The translations under genes were made by a program, and so were the position numbers. The notes under the pieces are model-generated. The model was given only the letters and a program-made list of their open reading frames with translations, had not been told where the DNA came from and made no database searches. A stretch of DNA of 38,249 nt from a virus: positions 1 to 38,249 of the IMG/VR virus record IMGVR_UViG_3300007712_000001; one strand, 5' to 3'. This document shows positions 18,301 to 24,059 of this stretch, in pieces (positions within the stretch are counted from its first letter, which is position 1; each line of letters opens with the position of its first letter).

Positions 18301-19282
18301 CAAAGAATACGAAATTGGAGATTTAATTTTAAATGCTTGGTTTTGGCTTTCTTCTGGAGATACTGATATTTTCAAAAATTTCAAAAAATTCTGGACACGA
18401 TTCATTGATATTTTTAGCTTTAATACTGAATTAATTAGTTTTGAAGTCAATAACAATCCTGATTATAATTTAGGTCAAAAAGTGATTTTTAATAATAAAG
18501 AAGGTGTTGAAAAAACAGGAATTATTTTACAAATTAATCAAAATAATTCTGCTACAAAAGAATTAACAATTAAGACATTTACTCCAGGCTTTTTTGAAGT
18601 TGATTATTCTTTGAATTTTAACGGTGTTGGCAGTTATATTGATATGTTATCAAGTACATCAAATGTTCATAATTTGTCAAACTACACGATAGAATTTTGG
18701 GTAAAATCATTCCCGCAAATAGACAAAAGATTTTACTCAGAAGGTTCTTTTGTTTCAAACACCCCGCTTTTTACGATAGGTACAGATAATGGTAACGGAT
18801 TAAAAGTAAGAATATTTGCACGAGATGATGATGGCACTGTTAGATTAGATTTAGATTCTTCAGCTTCAATTTTTGACGGTCGGTGCCATCATGTTTCTTT
18901 TGAAGATTCTAACGGAAATTATAAATTATATATAGATGGCGTGCTTGATTCAAGTGGGACATATGTCAAAAATGCAAAAAGTTTTAATAAATATACGATC
19001 GGTGCAGTAGGTAGATCAACATATGCTGCATTTTACAAAGGTCAGATTTCAGATTTTAGATTTTGGACAAAATCAAGAACATTATCAGAAATTCAATCTG
19101 ATTATAAACAAAGATTAATAGGAACAGAAACAGGCTTAAAATCTTATTTCAAATTAAATGAAAGTTCGGTTTTTTCTCAATTTGGATATGAAGCTCGTGA
19201 TTTTGTAAATGGAAATAACGGAACTTTTTTTGGATTTTTTGGAAAAATTTGGATTGATAACTCGCCTTTTTTGCTTGACTAA
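15398..19282 (+). CDS. large tail protein with DUF2341-like and LamG-like domains (tail tip / receptor binding)
   Basis: A 1294-residue protein, the largest in the genome. Residues about 15-125 look like DUF2341 (FYRRSITLNN, then SKTIYIEYGN). Residues about 130-390 look like a concanavalin/LamG-type beta sandwich. The centre (about 680-1060) is a mixed region that is probably the tail-hub part, with PDYNLGQKVIFNNKEG near 1020, as seen in tail hub/endopeptidase proteins. The C-terminal 220 residues form a clear LamG-like fold starting YSLNFNGVGSYIDM, with FTIEFWVK-type and YKLYIDGVLDSSG segments. LamG-like folds bind glycans, so receptor binding is likely. No protease motif was found. Confidence 0.75.
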   Translation: MPISDLNNEIKTTYPKTLKATYSSRFQIYPTNFYRRSITLNNTGKSVKTNYYITVQLPAEDWYHQHKINDYFSSLRVYDSDGVTPLKFYLETWRTNTAVLFIKIPSLPDSSKTIYIEYGNNSLYSQSIDVLNSHQEDFFDFSSQDLKYWYSANSWRRDFDGLNPQGVVAQNWTNKVNDQKFGMFFSSNFPTHNYPLSAVSINNLEVIRFNNSGMAIALGEDAVVDHSSFYFATVFRSTSTFPSGSYNSFFGGKAGSLEIRITPARQIDVILTNTSVLATSTLTITDNTDTILEVWLRKTGGNNFDVNFRINGVLETVSGSNSNVNSIDGFNRIASTERTQTRTFDDSYTGDIAEFIFSENKNTLAFEDVLFRDSIYKYLNAKYKIVGSDFPIVTLNSETAISQNIEDGFLAYNSTANWNIERKIENQVSGIESSANSLSISKVFDKIVVSGSENFDNSTIDKNYKLSSKISQSYNSTNSSPFTTCDFRLFEGSENLHRLDKFSITDVIDSSLYNSNDEDYISLELNIPDFTLIDKTNSLIEFGDSTFTNYYSSNLENVNLKDSLQKIFIKKKDFALIGSLTWQNATHFRTKILSSSNQTIYFGNGRLVANYTQLIKSGDSIILGDYVSLDNSSFSSLNSQYCITTSNFISENFLEIKSNNILDQFLNSKFGDLPGFIQDGKPFYSLTQNLLDSSESGVKNLLLNIFKLAFPFEFLDFDDLDFVSDFADINNYLIVESPFVARPEEVVKNRIEPIFKILGANCFFDNFTNKIKIKTGYFNYINFLNNFSNPLKIQDSEILQYINNTSDDSVIYNSINVQSYFLTQNAILDPQFVADFLPKTDLQTPFEIPPNSSAECVINLEPYFKASKYIILDYLSRSYTRYSINDEQGSLVTGASAGIKILGIKLIDNETIVFRFQNTSFNTVYFRQFNLYCAYIKYESSPADIASADDSVMSFSYQNEKSIKIHGVKEYEIGDLILNAWFWLSSGDTDIFKNFKKFWTRFIDIFSFNTELISFEVNNNPDYNLGQKVIFNNKEGVEKTGIILQINQNNSATKELTIKTFTPGFFEVDYSLNFNGVGSYIDMLSSTSNVHNLSNYTIEFWVKSFPQIDKRFYSEGSFVSNTPLFTIGTDNGNGLKVRIFARDDDGTVRLDLDSSASIFDGRCHHVSFEDSNGNYKLYIDGVLDSSGTYVKNAKSFNKYTIGAVGRSTYAAFYKGQISDFRFWTKSRTLSEIQSDYKQRLIGTETGLKSYFKLNESSVFSQFGYEARDFVNGNNGTFFGFFGKIWIDNSPFLLD

Positions 19283-19346
19283 AATTTTTAAAAAAAATAA
19301 TTAAAAAATATGTACCAAAATAAAATCTTTAAAAAAATTGTATAAT

Positions 19347-19571
19347 ATGAAAAAACTATTTTTTCCAATCCAAGAAAATTTTAATTTAGCCATTTTTTGG
19401 TTTGGGCTTTTAACAATCAATTTTTCAATTGTCGGTTATTTAGATAAATTTAACGAACCTTTAATTTTTGAAATTAAAAATATATTTTTAACTTTTTCAT
19501 ATTATTTATTTTTTTTTGGCGTCGTAATATATATTATAAATTTAATTTTTGTTATTACTCTTTATGATTAA
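19347..19571 (+). CDS. small membrane protein (two helices)
   Basis: A 74-residue protein with two hydrophobic segments (about 15-33 and 47-70) joined by a short polar loop, basic at the N-terminus. First of four small membrane genes placed after the tail operon, where holins and other lysis proteins are often found. The two-helix topology fits a class II holin, but no family motif is seen. Start at the ATG after TATAAT; earlier TTG codons were not used. Confidence 0.6.
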   Translation: MKKLFFPIQENFNLAIFWFGLLTINFSIVGYLDKFNEPLIFEIKNIFLTFSYYLFFFGVVIYIINLIFVITLYD

Positions 19572-19746
19572 AAATAATTTAACAATCGAAGGTTTTTTTG
19601 TATTTCTTGATTATTTAAATTCAAGGTCAATTAGTTTTGACTTTGTTATTTTAAATTTTATTTGGGTTGCTTTTTGTTTAACCTCCTTTTTTATCGTTAA
19701 GAATCAAAAAGAAAAAGATGTAAAAGATAAACTTAAAAATTTGTAA
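19564..19746 (+). CDS. small membrane protein (one helix)
   Basis: A 60-residue protein whose ATG overlaps the stop of the previous gene (ATGATTAA), so the two are translated together. One hydrophobic segment (about residues 26-46), then a charged tail (KNQKEKDVKDKLKNL). Not recognised. The overlap suggests that it works as a pair with the preceding membrane protein. Confidence 0.6.
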   Translation: MIKNNLTIEGFFVFLDYLNSRSISFDFVILNFIWVAFCLTSFFIVKNQKEKDVKDKLKNL

Positions 19747-19747
19747 T

Positions 19748-20101
19748 ATGCAAAATATAAACTTAGCAGAAATAACAAATCAATTTCAATTTATAGTTGC
19801 AATTTTAATAATTTTAGCTGGATTTTTAGCTGGATTTTTAGCTTATATAAACAAAACAAACGCTAACTCTAAAGCTATAAACTTGAATTTACTTACAACT
19901 GAAGAATTAATTTTATTTTATAAAAAATCTTTAGAAACTCTAGAATCTAAAATCGAGAAAAAGGAAGGGGAAATTACTGAGTTGAAAAATGAAATTACTA
20001 AATTAACTAAAATAAATTTAAGTTTTGAATTTGAACTCAAAAGAAGAGGGTTTGAAAAAGAAATTAAAGAAATTAAAAAAGAATATGAAAGTGTTAAATA
20101 A
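19748..20101 (+). CDS. membrane-anchored coiled-coil protein, holin- or spanin-like
   Basis: A 117-residue protein with an N-terminal hydrophobic helix (about residues 14-33, containing a repeated AGFLAGFLA) followed by a long Glu/Lys coiled coil. One N-terminal membrane anchor plus coiled coil is the build of inner-membrane spanins and of some holin-like proteins. It lies in the small-membrane cluster after the tail operon. TAA-T-ATG junction with the previous gene. Function is inferred from topology only. Confidence 0.6.
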   Translation: MQNINLAEITNQFQFIVAILIILAGFLAGFLAYINKTNANSKAINLNLLTTEELILFYKKSLETLESKIEKKEGEITELKNEITKLTKINLSFEFELKRRGFEKEIKEIKKEYESVK

Positions 20102-20351
20102 TATTTTATATTACAATTTAGACAACTATTTACAAAATCAAATAATCAAAGAAATGACTGAAAAAAAAATGCACAAAATAGAAGACAAAAAAATAGAAAA
20201 AACAAAAACTTACTGGATAGTTAGACAAGCAATAAGAGATGAGATTGAAGAGTGTCACAAAAATGATACTTACAAGATTCCATTTTTTAGCTTACTAGGT
20301 TTTGTCGCTTTTTTATTCATAATAATTGGCATGTCACAACCTTATTTGTGA
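20085..20351 (+). CDS. small protein with C-terminal membrane anchor
   Basis: An 88-residue protein whose start overlaps the end of the previous gene by 17 bases; an internal ATG at 20154 would give 65 residues. The N-terminal two thirds are charged and helical (KKMHKIEDKKIEKTK), and the C-terminus has one hydrophobic segment (FFSLLGFVAFLFIIIG) two to four residues before the end, a tail-anchor topology. It ends with TGA, rare here. Last plus-strand gene before the convergent fibre cluster. Confidence 0.55.
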   Translation: MKVLNNILYYNLDNYLQNQIIKEMTEKKMHKIEDKKIEKTKTYWIVRQAIRDEIEECHKNDTYKIPFFSLLGFVAFLFIIIGMSQPYL

Positions 20352-20416
20352 TTTTATAAATTTAAAAAGAAATGAAAAAACGAACTGCAAACAGTGACGG
20401 AGCTATCGATGTGATA

Positions 20417-20442
20417 CCAAAAACAATTTGATAATTGTTTGG
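20417..20442. terminator. possible bidirectional terminator between convergent gene blocks
   Basis: A ten-base-pair inverted repeat with a two-base bulge: CCAAAAACAATT, loop TGAT, AATTGTTTGG. It falls exactly between the plus-strand membrane genes ending at 20351 and the minus-strand fibre gene ending at 20443. No long T run follows on either strand, so termination strength is doubtful. Confidence 0.45.
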
Positions 20443-21396
20443 TTAAATATAAGTTTTTCTGTCTAAAGTGCAAAGCATTGCTACACCTGATAATCCTGAT
20501 AATCTAGTTTGACTAGAGTCAGGATCTCTTATTGTAGCATATATGTAATCAGTAGTCCCATTTAATTCTTGGTCAAAAACAGCAGTCGCTGGGGCTCTCT
20601 TAATACCTCCAGTCCCAGCTTGAAAAAATAGATTTTCTGCTATTAATCCTGACTGGTTGTAGATTCTTACCCTAGGTTCTTCAATTAAATTTGATCCCCC
20701 TGCGAAAATATTTAAATTAAGAGTTATGGAATAAAAGCCTGAAACTTTAGGTCTAAATACTTTAGTCGATCCGAGGGGAGTAGTAACTGTTGCTAGTGAG
20801 TTTTGAATGTCAAAATTATAAGGTTGTCTAATACCTAAGTCGAAAGGGTCTTCAACCGATTGACTCACTGAATGAGTGCCAGAAAAAGGATCGAAATTTG
20901 CTATCTTACGAGGACTTGTATCGTATCCAACAACTGCCCAGGAGTTTACAGAGCTGGCTTTAAATCCTAAGTAATCTTTAGGCTGTGAGAGTGCCATGTA
21001 CACTTTAGCGTTCCCAGTAATTGGGTCTGAAATTTCTTCTGTGCTTGAATTGTTTACATAAATTTTAATTCTATTATAATCATTAGATATTTTTTGAATC
21101 TTTATTGGAAATTTGCTAGAAAAATTAGAACTGGCAGTCGGCAATTTAAGATAAATATCGCCACTCGAAGTATCGCAAAAAGTAACATTTCCTGTGACTT
21201 TGTTAGTTAATTGAATTGCATTAGCAAAGCTATCGCCTGCTCCAGAGCTTGGAGATAAAATTTGACTATCAAAAACTTGACTTGCTAGGATATCATTTTC
21301 AAGAGTTGCTAAATTTACCCCGTCTTTTGCATTGGTCGGGTCGCCTAAATTTACTATTTTATTGTTATTTAAATCTCTATCTACTAAACTTTTCAT
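20443..21396 (-). CDS. tail fibre protein with C1q/TNF-like C-terminal domain
   Basis: A 317-residue protein. The start (MKSLVDRDLNNNKIVNLGDPTNAKDGVNLATLEN in character: LDLN-x-NKI-x-N and DGVNLATLE) is the widespread N-terminal module of phage fibre proteins. The C-terminal half (about 180-317) is beta-rich with FRPKVSGFYSITLNLNIFAGG, which resembles C1q/TNF-like jelly-roll tips that trimerise and bind receptors. It is the last gene of the minus-strand fibre operon. Confidence 0.75.
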   Translation of the reverse strand: MKSLVDRDLNNNKIVNLGDPTNAKDGVNLATLENDILASQVFDSQILSPSSGAGDSFANAIQLTNKVTGNVTFCDTSSGDIYLKLPTASSNFSSKFPIKIQKISNDYNRIKIYVNNSSTEEISDPITGNAKVYMALSQPKDYLGFKASSVNSWAVVGYDTSPRKIANFDPFSGTHSVSQSVEDPFDLGIRQPYNFDIQNSLATVTTPLGSTKVFRPKVSGFYSITLNLNIFAGGSNLIEEPRVRIYNQSGLIAENLFFQAGTGGIKRAPATAVFDQELNGTTDYIYATIRDPDSSQTRLSGLSGVAMLCTLDRKTYI

Positions 21397-21400
21397 AAAA

Positions 21401-22204
21401 TTAATTTATTCTAACTGACCCGTCAATTTTGTTATTAGAGCTAATTGTTACTGTTCCGTCGGTGGCTACTGTAACATCTGCTATTACATTTTTATAGTCA
21501 CTTCCGCTCAATTCTTTGACTATTACACTTAAATCGGAATTCGCCCCTTTGCCGTGAGTTCCATTAGTATAAGTCAAAGTAAATGGTGCTGAAGCCCCTA
21601 CCCAATCAGCGATAACAAAAGTGTCAACATAAGCATTAGTTTGATAATTATCTTTAACCTTTTTAGGTGTCATTGCTTTTGTGTCATCAGTCCCCGCTGT
21701 AGCTTCTGAACTATCAGCTATTTGAATTTTACCCGCGACACTTTCAGTCGCAGTTGGAGTTACTGATTTTACTTTTACCCAGTCTGCAAAGCTTGAAGTT
21801 GAGGCGTTGTCTTCTTTAGCTATTAATTGATCGCCTTCTAAAAAGCTAATACCGTCTACAGTTCCAGCTACTGAAACAACATAGTAAAAGCCAGTATCAG
21901 CTCCAGATGGAAAAGAACTAGCTGAGGCATCCCAATCCCCCTTAAATTGTAAAGAGCCATCTAATGCAGAGCCCAAAGCATCTACATAAGTCTTAACTGC
22001 ATCAGCTCTTGCAAATTGACTTGAAGTTGCTGAGACATCTAAGTCTGTTGTTATAGCTCCAGAATCAAAATTGCTTAAAGCTACATTTGACAAAGTGTTT
22101 CCAGTTGCGGAAACATCAAAAGTCTTATTAGTAAATGTATTAGCCGAATCTTCAGTCACATAATCAGTCCCAGCTGTCGCTTCTTCTGGCACTCCAGAGA
22201 CTTC
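21401..22204 (-). CDS. tail fibre protein, C-terminal fragment (frame shifted)
   Basis: 267 codons open from GAA at 22204, just after an in-frame TAA; a GTG at 22192 is the first possible start and gives 263 residues. It opens with VSGVPEEATAGTDYVTEDS and TNKTF, which in phage fibres normally sits inside a longer chain after a GTGGKTIKKST-type segment. That segment ends the upstream fragment (22156-22494) in the +1 frame relative to this one. The middle has QFARADAVKTYVDALGSAL and ATAGTDDTKAMTPKKVKD, both typical fibre motifs. Product if unshifted: 364 residues with the upstream fragment. No upstream leader supports independent expression. Confidence 0.75.
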   Translation of the reverse strand, partial: EVSGVPEEATAGTDYVTEDSANTFTNKTFDVSATGNTLSNVALSNFDSGAITTDLDVSATSSQFARADAVKTYVDALGSALDGSLQFKGDWDASASSFPSGADTGFYYVVSVAGTVDGISFLEGDQLIAKEDNASTSSFADWVKVKSVTPTATESVAGKIQIADSSEATAGTDDTKAMTPKKVKDNYQTNAYVDTFVIADWVGASAPFTLTYTNGTHGKGANSDLSVIVKELSGSDYKNVIADVTVATDGTVTISSNNKIDGSVRIN

Positions 22205-22494
22205 TTAATTAATCCATTTTTAGTAGATTTTTTAATTGTTTTTCCACCTGTCCCAGAAAAAAGGACCGCTTGGTTGTCTACAGTCGTAGTTTCTATTGAA
22301 TTTACATCTCCAGAGCCACCTCCTGATCCTGCAACCCATTGAGTGCCGTCCCAAGTTCTAATCTCGTTAGCTACCGTATTAAAGTATGTTTGACCGACAA
22401 CTGGACTAGAAGGATTAGTTGCAAGCGGTTGAATTGCTACATTTTGAATCTCGTTCTGATTTAAATCTAAGTTTGTAATTATTTTTCTTGACAT
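22156..22494 (-). CDS. tail fibre protein, N-terminal fragment (frame shifted)
   Basis: A 112-residue open frame. Residues 1-60 form the common fibre start (IITNLDLNQNEIQNV, then NPSSPVVGQTYFNT and TWDGTQWV). The natural sequence runs to about residue 97 (GLIK), then shifts into an unrelated tail ending at a rare TGA. A -1 step at AAG AAG (22201-22206), equal to one lost base, restores a continuous fibre sequence with the next frame. No canonical slippery heptamer is present. Probably a natural one-base deletion, a polymorphic site, or an assembly error. Confidence 0.75.
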   Translation of the reverse strand: MSRKIITNLDLNQNEIQNVAIQPLATNPSSPVVGQTYFNTVANEIRTWDGTQWVAGSGGGSGDVNSIETTTVDNQAVLFSGTGGKTIKKSTKNGLIKKSLECQKKRQLGLIM

Positions 22495-22519
22495 ATTATA
22501 TTGTTTAATTTTATATTGT

Positions 22520-22825
22520 TTAATTTAATGCAACTGTTCCTGAAAAAGTTCCTTCCCAAAAAAGTTCTATCGTGTTGTTATTTATGTGTATCACCTCAGC
22601 AGTTACTTCACTTTTACTTGAATCAACTACTGTAATTGCAGAAATTTTGTTTAGATCATGGTTTACTATAATTCCACCAGTTGCGGAAGTAAATTCTTTT
22701 GAATAATGTTTATCGCTTCCAACCCCTCCTTCAATGTTTATTTTAATAGGATTGTCTTTTTTAATTTCAACTCTTACTTTTTCTTTTTCAGTTAGCTGAA
22801 CTTTTACACTTTCATGATTATACAT
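22520..22825 (-). CDS. small tail-fibre-associated protein
   Basis: A 101-residue beta-rich protein. The C-terminal half (IIVNHDLNKISAITVVDSS and NNTIELFWEGTFSGTVALN) matches the pattern of short phage baseplate or fibre-attachment proteins with an H-x-L-x-K-x-P/I...V-x-D-S motif. Second gene of the minus-strand fibre operon. It probably links the fibre to the tail tip (inference). Confidence 0.6.
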   Translation of the reverse strand: MYNHESVKVQLTEKEKVRVEIKKDNPIKINIEGGVGSDKHYSKEFTSATGGIIVNHDLNKISAITVVDSSKSEVTAEVIHINNNTIELFWEGTFSGTVALN

Positions 22826-22828
22826 ATA

Positions 22829-23218
22829 CTAATTTATTCTATTTGTAATTTCTTTTGTGATTGTAAAATCTGCTACTATAACAGTTTTAATTTTATCATT
22901 TACATCTTTGTATTGTATATCGTATTGATATTTTCTGAGAGCTAAATCTTTTGTATCATCATGATCAATTTCAATGGTAGCAATATTATTGTCAGCTCCA
23001 GTGAAGCTTGCTATTTTCTTTTTTATAATTGCGGAGTTGTCTGTTAAATCGTTGTCAGTACGTTGCTTGACAGTAAAAAACACTTCAGACCCAGCTAAAT
23101 TTAAAGGGTTACTATTAAAAGTAAATTCAATAGAAATTGACACATCGTCACCTTTCGTGACTGATATATTTCCAAACCTATCTCGTTGAAAATGTGGACT
23201 TTGTATTGTTTGCAACAT
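22829..23218 (-). CDS. baseplate upper protein N-terminal-like (BppU-type) protein
   Basis: A 129-residue beta-sandwich-like protein (RGNISVTKGDDVSISIEF in character, then DLALRKYQYDIQYKD and ADFTITKEI). This resembles the N-terminal domain of BppU-like baseplate proteins that anchor receptor-binding parts. The ATG at 23218 is chosen because the promoter at 23234-23263 lies over an upstream ATG at 23263; transcripts from it would begin only about 8 bases before 23218. First gene of the fibre operon. Confidence 0.65.
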   Translation of the reverse strand: MLQTIQSPHFQRDRFGNISVTKGDDVSISIEFTFNSNPLNLAGSEVFFTVKQRTDNDLTDNSAIIKKKIASFTGADNNIATIEIDHDDTKDLALRKYQYDIQYKDVNDKIKTVIVADFTITKEITNRIN

Positions 23219-23233
23219 GGCAAAATTAAAACA

Positions 23234-23263
23234 ATTATAAAAATTAATGTCAAGATTTGACAA
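23234..23263 (-). promoter_or_regulatory. promoter of the minus-strand fibre operon
   Basis: On the minus strand: TTGTCA (23263-23258), 18-base spacer, TATAAT (23239-23234). It would start transcription near 23227, giving a leader of about 8-10 bases. The -35 lies inside the TGTCAA-N3-TTGACA dyad at 23248-23262 and faces a plus-strand promoter that uses the other half of the dyad. Confidence 0.65.
23248..23262. promoter_or_regulatory. operator-like dyad, copy 1
   Basis: TGTCAA-GAT-TTGACA, a perfect 6-base inverted repeat with three bases between. It covers both -35 boxes of the divergent promoters. The same dyad (spacer GGG) lies at 23468-23482 over the -35 of the nuclease promoter. Two copies in one control region suggest a shared regulator, though part of the match reflects the -35 consensus itself. 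Confidence 0.45.
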
Positions 23264-23285
23264 AGCTAAAAAACAATGTTAAATT
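23257..23285 (+). promoter_or_regulatory. possible plus-strand promoter of a short transcript
   Basis: TTGACA at 23257-23262, 17-base spacer, TAAATT at 23280-23285 (4 of 6). Start of transcription is expected at 23290-23293, at a ten-codon ORF starting ATGGTAACC and ending TAA (23320-23322) in the loop of the terminator at 23307-23340. The RNA would be only about 50 bases. Confidence 0.4.
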
Positions 23286-23306
23286 AAAAATGGTAACCAT
23301 ACCTTC

Positions 23307-23340
23307 AAAACCGCTTTGCTAACATAGAGCGGTTTTTTTT
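23307..23340 (+). terminator. intrinsic terminator, plus strand
   Basis: Stem AAAACCGCT with AGCGGTTTT (23307-23315 and 23328-23336), loop about 12 bases, then a run of eight T after the GG. A strong plus-strand terminator although no plus-strand gene lies directly upstream; it ends either antisense transcription of the fibre operon or the short transcript from 23257. Confidence 0.75.
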
Positions 23341-23361
23341 AATAAAATTGCATAAAAATAA

Positions 23362-23388
23362 CCCCCTATTTAGGGGAATATTTTTTTT
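23362..23388 (+). terminator. second intrinsic terminator, plus strand
   Basis: CCCC (23363-23366), loop TATTTA-like, GGGG (23373-23376), then AATA and eight T. A second plus-strand stop signal 22 bases after the first. Just downstream lies a copy (23395-23411) of the start cassette TTGTAAAAAATTAAATA found before the early genes, here followed by an ATG (23416) and an 11-codon ORF only. Confidence 0.6.
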
Positions 23389-23394
23389 ACAGGG

Positions 23395-23451
23395 TTGTAA
23401 AAAATTAAATAGTTTATGATCCTATTTTGCCTTTCAGCTTTTTATTTATAA
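23395..23451 (+). promoter_or_regulatory. orphan copy of the early start cassette with an 11-codon ORF
   Basis: TTGTAAAAAATTAAATA is identical to the sequence before the ATGs at 26055 and 30517. Here it leads to ATG at 23416 and a peptide of 11 residues (MILFCLSAFYL) ending in TAA at 23449-23451. It may be the remnant of a lost gene or a leader peptide. The rest of the 23264-23511 gap contains the elements listed separately and nothing else that I can support. Confidence 0.4.
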
Positions 23452-23467
23452 CTTATAAATTTATTTT

Positions 23468-23505
23468 TGTCAAGGGTTGACTAAAACTGATTAGAAAACT
23501 TAAAT
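23468..23505 (+). promoter_or_regulatory. promoter and operator-like dyad before the nuclease gene
   Basis: TTGACT (23477-23482), 17-base spacer, TTAAAT (23500-23505), six bases before the ATG at 23512; the mRNA would be leaderless or nearly so. The -35 is the right half of TGTCAA-GGG-TTGACT (23468-23482), the second copy of the dyad at 23248-23262. Confidence 0.5.
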
Positions 23506-23511
23506 ACTCAA

Positions 23512-23868
23512 ATGTCTACCAGAAGCAAAGGTCGCAAGCACGAATTAGAATACAAGCTAGAACTAGAAAAACAAGGTTACATTGTAGAATTAGTCAAAGG
23601 GTCAAGTAGGTTCAGCAAATCAGTAGATTTTTTTGGGTTGTTTGACGGTTTCGCAATATCTAAAAAAGACTGTATTCTATTCCAAGTTAAAACTAACATA
23701 AGCATAAAAGACGGCGGTAAATCTAAACTTCTGACTGATATAACAAAGTGGGCAGTAAAAAACCCTCTAAACGACTGTTTTAAGCTTCAGGTTGTTGTTA
23801 GATATACTAAGCCAGATTTAAAAAAAAGGAACGGTGGAATTTGGAAGGTTATTGATCTAAAAAAGTAA
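23512..23868 (+). CDS. PD-(D/E)XK nuclease, Holliday-junction-resolvase-like
   Basis: A 118-residue protein with the restriction-nuclease fold signature: E11 in the first helix (RKHELEYKLELEKQG), a GSSRFSKSVDFFGLFD strand pair with D39, and FQVK with Q58-x-K60 as the (E/Q)xK element. Size, the early RSKG motif and the spacing fit Hjc-like or VRR-NUC-like resolvases, which cut branched DNA. A resolvase would process recombination or replication intermediates before packaging. Monocistronic: preceded by a promoter with an operator-like dyad and followed by 191 bases without a gene. The last catalytic acid being Q is a known variant. Confidence 0.75.
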   Translation: MSTRSKGRKHELEYKLELEKQGYIVELVKGSSRFSKSVDFFGLFDGFAISKKDCILFQVKTNISIKDGGKSKLLTDITKWAVKNPLNDCFKLQVVVRYTKPDLKKRNGGIWKVIDLKK

Positions 23869-23869
23869 T

Positions 23870-23898
23870 TTGACAAAAATAAAATGTTTGTTAATAAT
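23870..23898 (+). promoter_or_regulatory. promoter in the 23869-24059 gap, first of two
   Basis: TTGACA at 23870-23875, 17-base spacer, AATAAT at 23893-23898 (5 of 6). Transcription would start near 23905, just before the inverted-repeat arm at 23912-23922, and meet the terminator at 24022-24046, giving an RNA of about 140 bases or, after read-through, the early mRNA of the 24060 operon. Confidence 0.5.
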
Positions 23899-23911
23899 GT
23901 AAGTGTTACCC

Positions 23912-23995
23912 AGTTAACTAGCATTAATTGAGTAATTCCAGACTATAGCTTGACAAGATTAAAAAAGTATTGTATTTTTAAGTAGCTAGTTAACT
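23912..23995. repeat. 11-base inverted repeat flanking a promoter
   Basis: AGTTAACTAGC (23912-23922) and its exact complement GCTAGTTAACT (23985-23995). Each arm contains the palindrome GTTAAC. The arms enclose the promoter at 23950-23978. As DNA they could be two sites bound by one looping regulator; as RNA (from the 23870 promoter) they would form a stem around a 62-base loop. Confidence 0.7.
23950..23978 (+). promoter_or_regulatory. promoter in the 23869-24059 gap, second of two
   Basis: TTGACA at 23950-23955, 17-base spacer, TATTTT at 23973-23978. A transcript starting near 23985 begins at the right arm of the inverted repeat and reaches the terminator at 24022-24046 after about 60 bases; it may be a small RNA or the attenuated leader of the 24060 operon. 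Confidence 0.5.
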
Positions 23996-24021
23996 TGTTA
24001 AGCCGAAAGCTTAATTAAGAG

Positions 24022-24046
24022 CCGACCTGTCTGGGGTCGGTTTTTT
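24022..24046 (+). terminator. intrinsic terminator / attenuator before the replication operon
   Basis: CCGACC (24022-24027), short loop, GGTCGG (24035-24040), six T. It is placed after two promoters and 14 bases before the start of the next gene, so it either ends a small RNA or works as an attenuator controlling entry into the replication genes. Confidence 0.75.
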
Positions 24047-24059
24047 GTATATAAAAATT

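Noticed and set aside
19318-19346. TATAAT directly before the ATG at 19347 as a promoter
   Set aside because: No acceptable -35 lies 16-18 bases upstream; the match arises from the common TATAATATG start context.
20371-20430. A 19-codon ORF (MKKRTANSDGAIDVIPKTI)
   Set aside because: It runs into the inverted repeat at 20417-20442, is very short and has no neighbour coupling; cannot be separated from chance.
20417-23263. Fibre cluster as an invertible segment
   Set aside because: I found no long inverted repeats at its two ends and no recombinase gene nearby.
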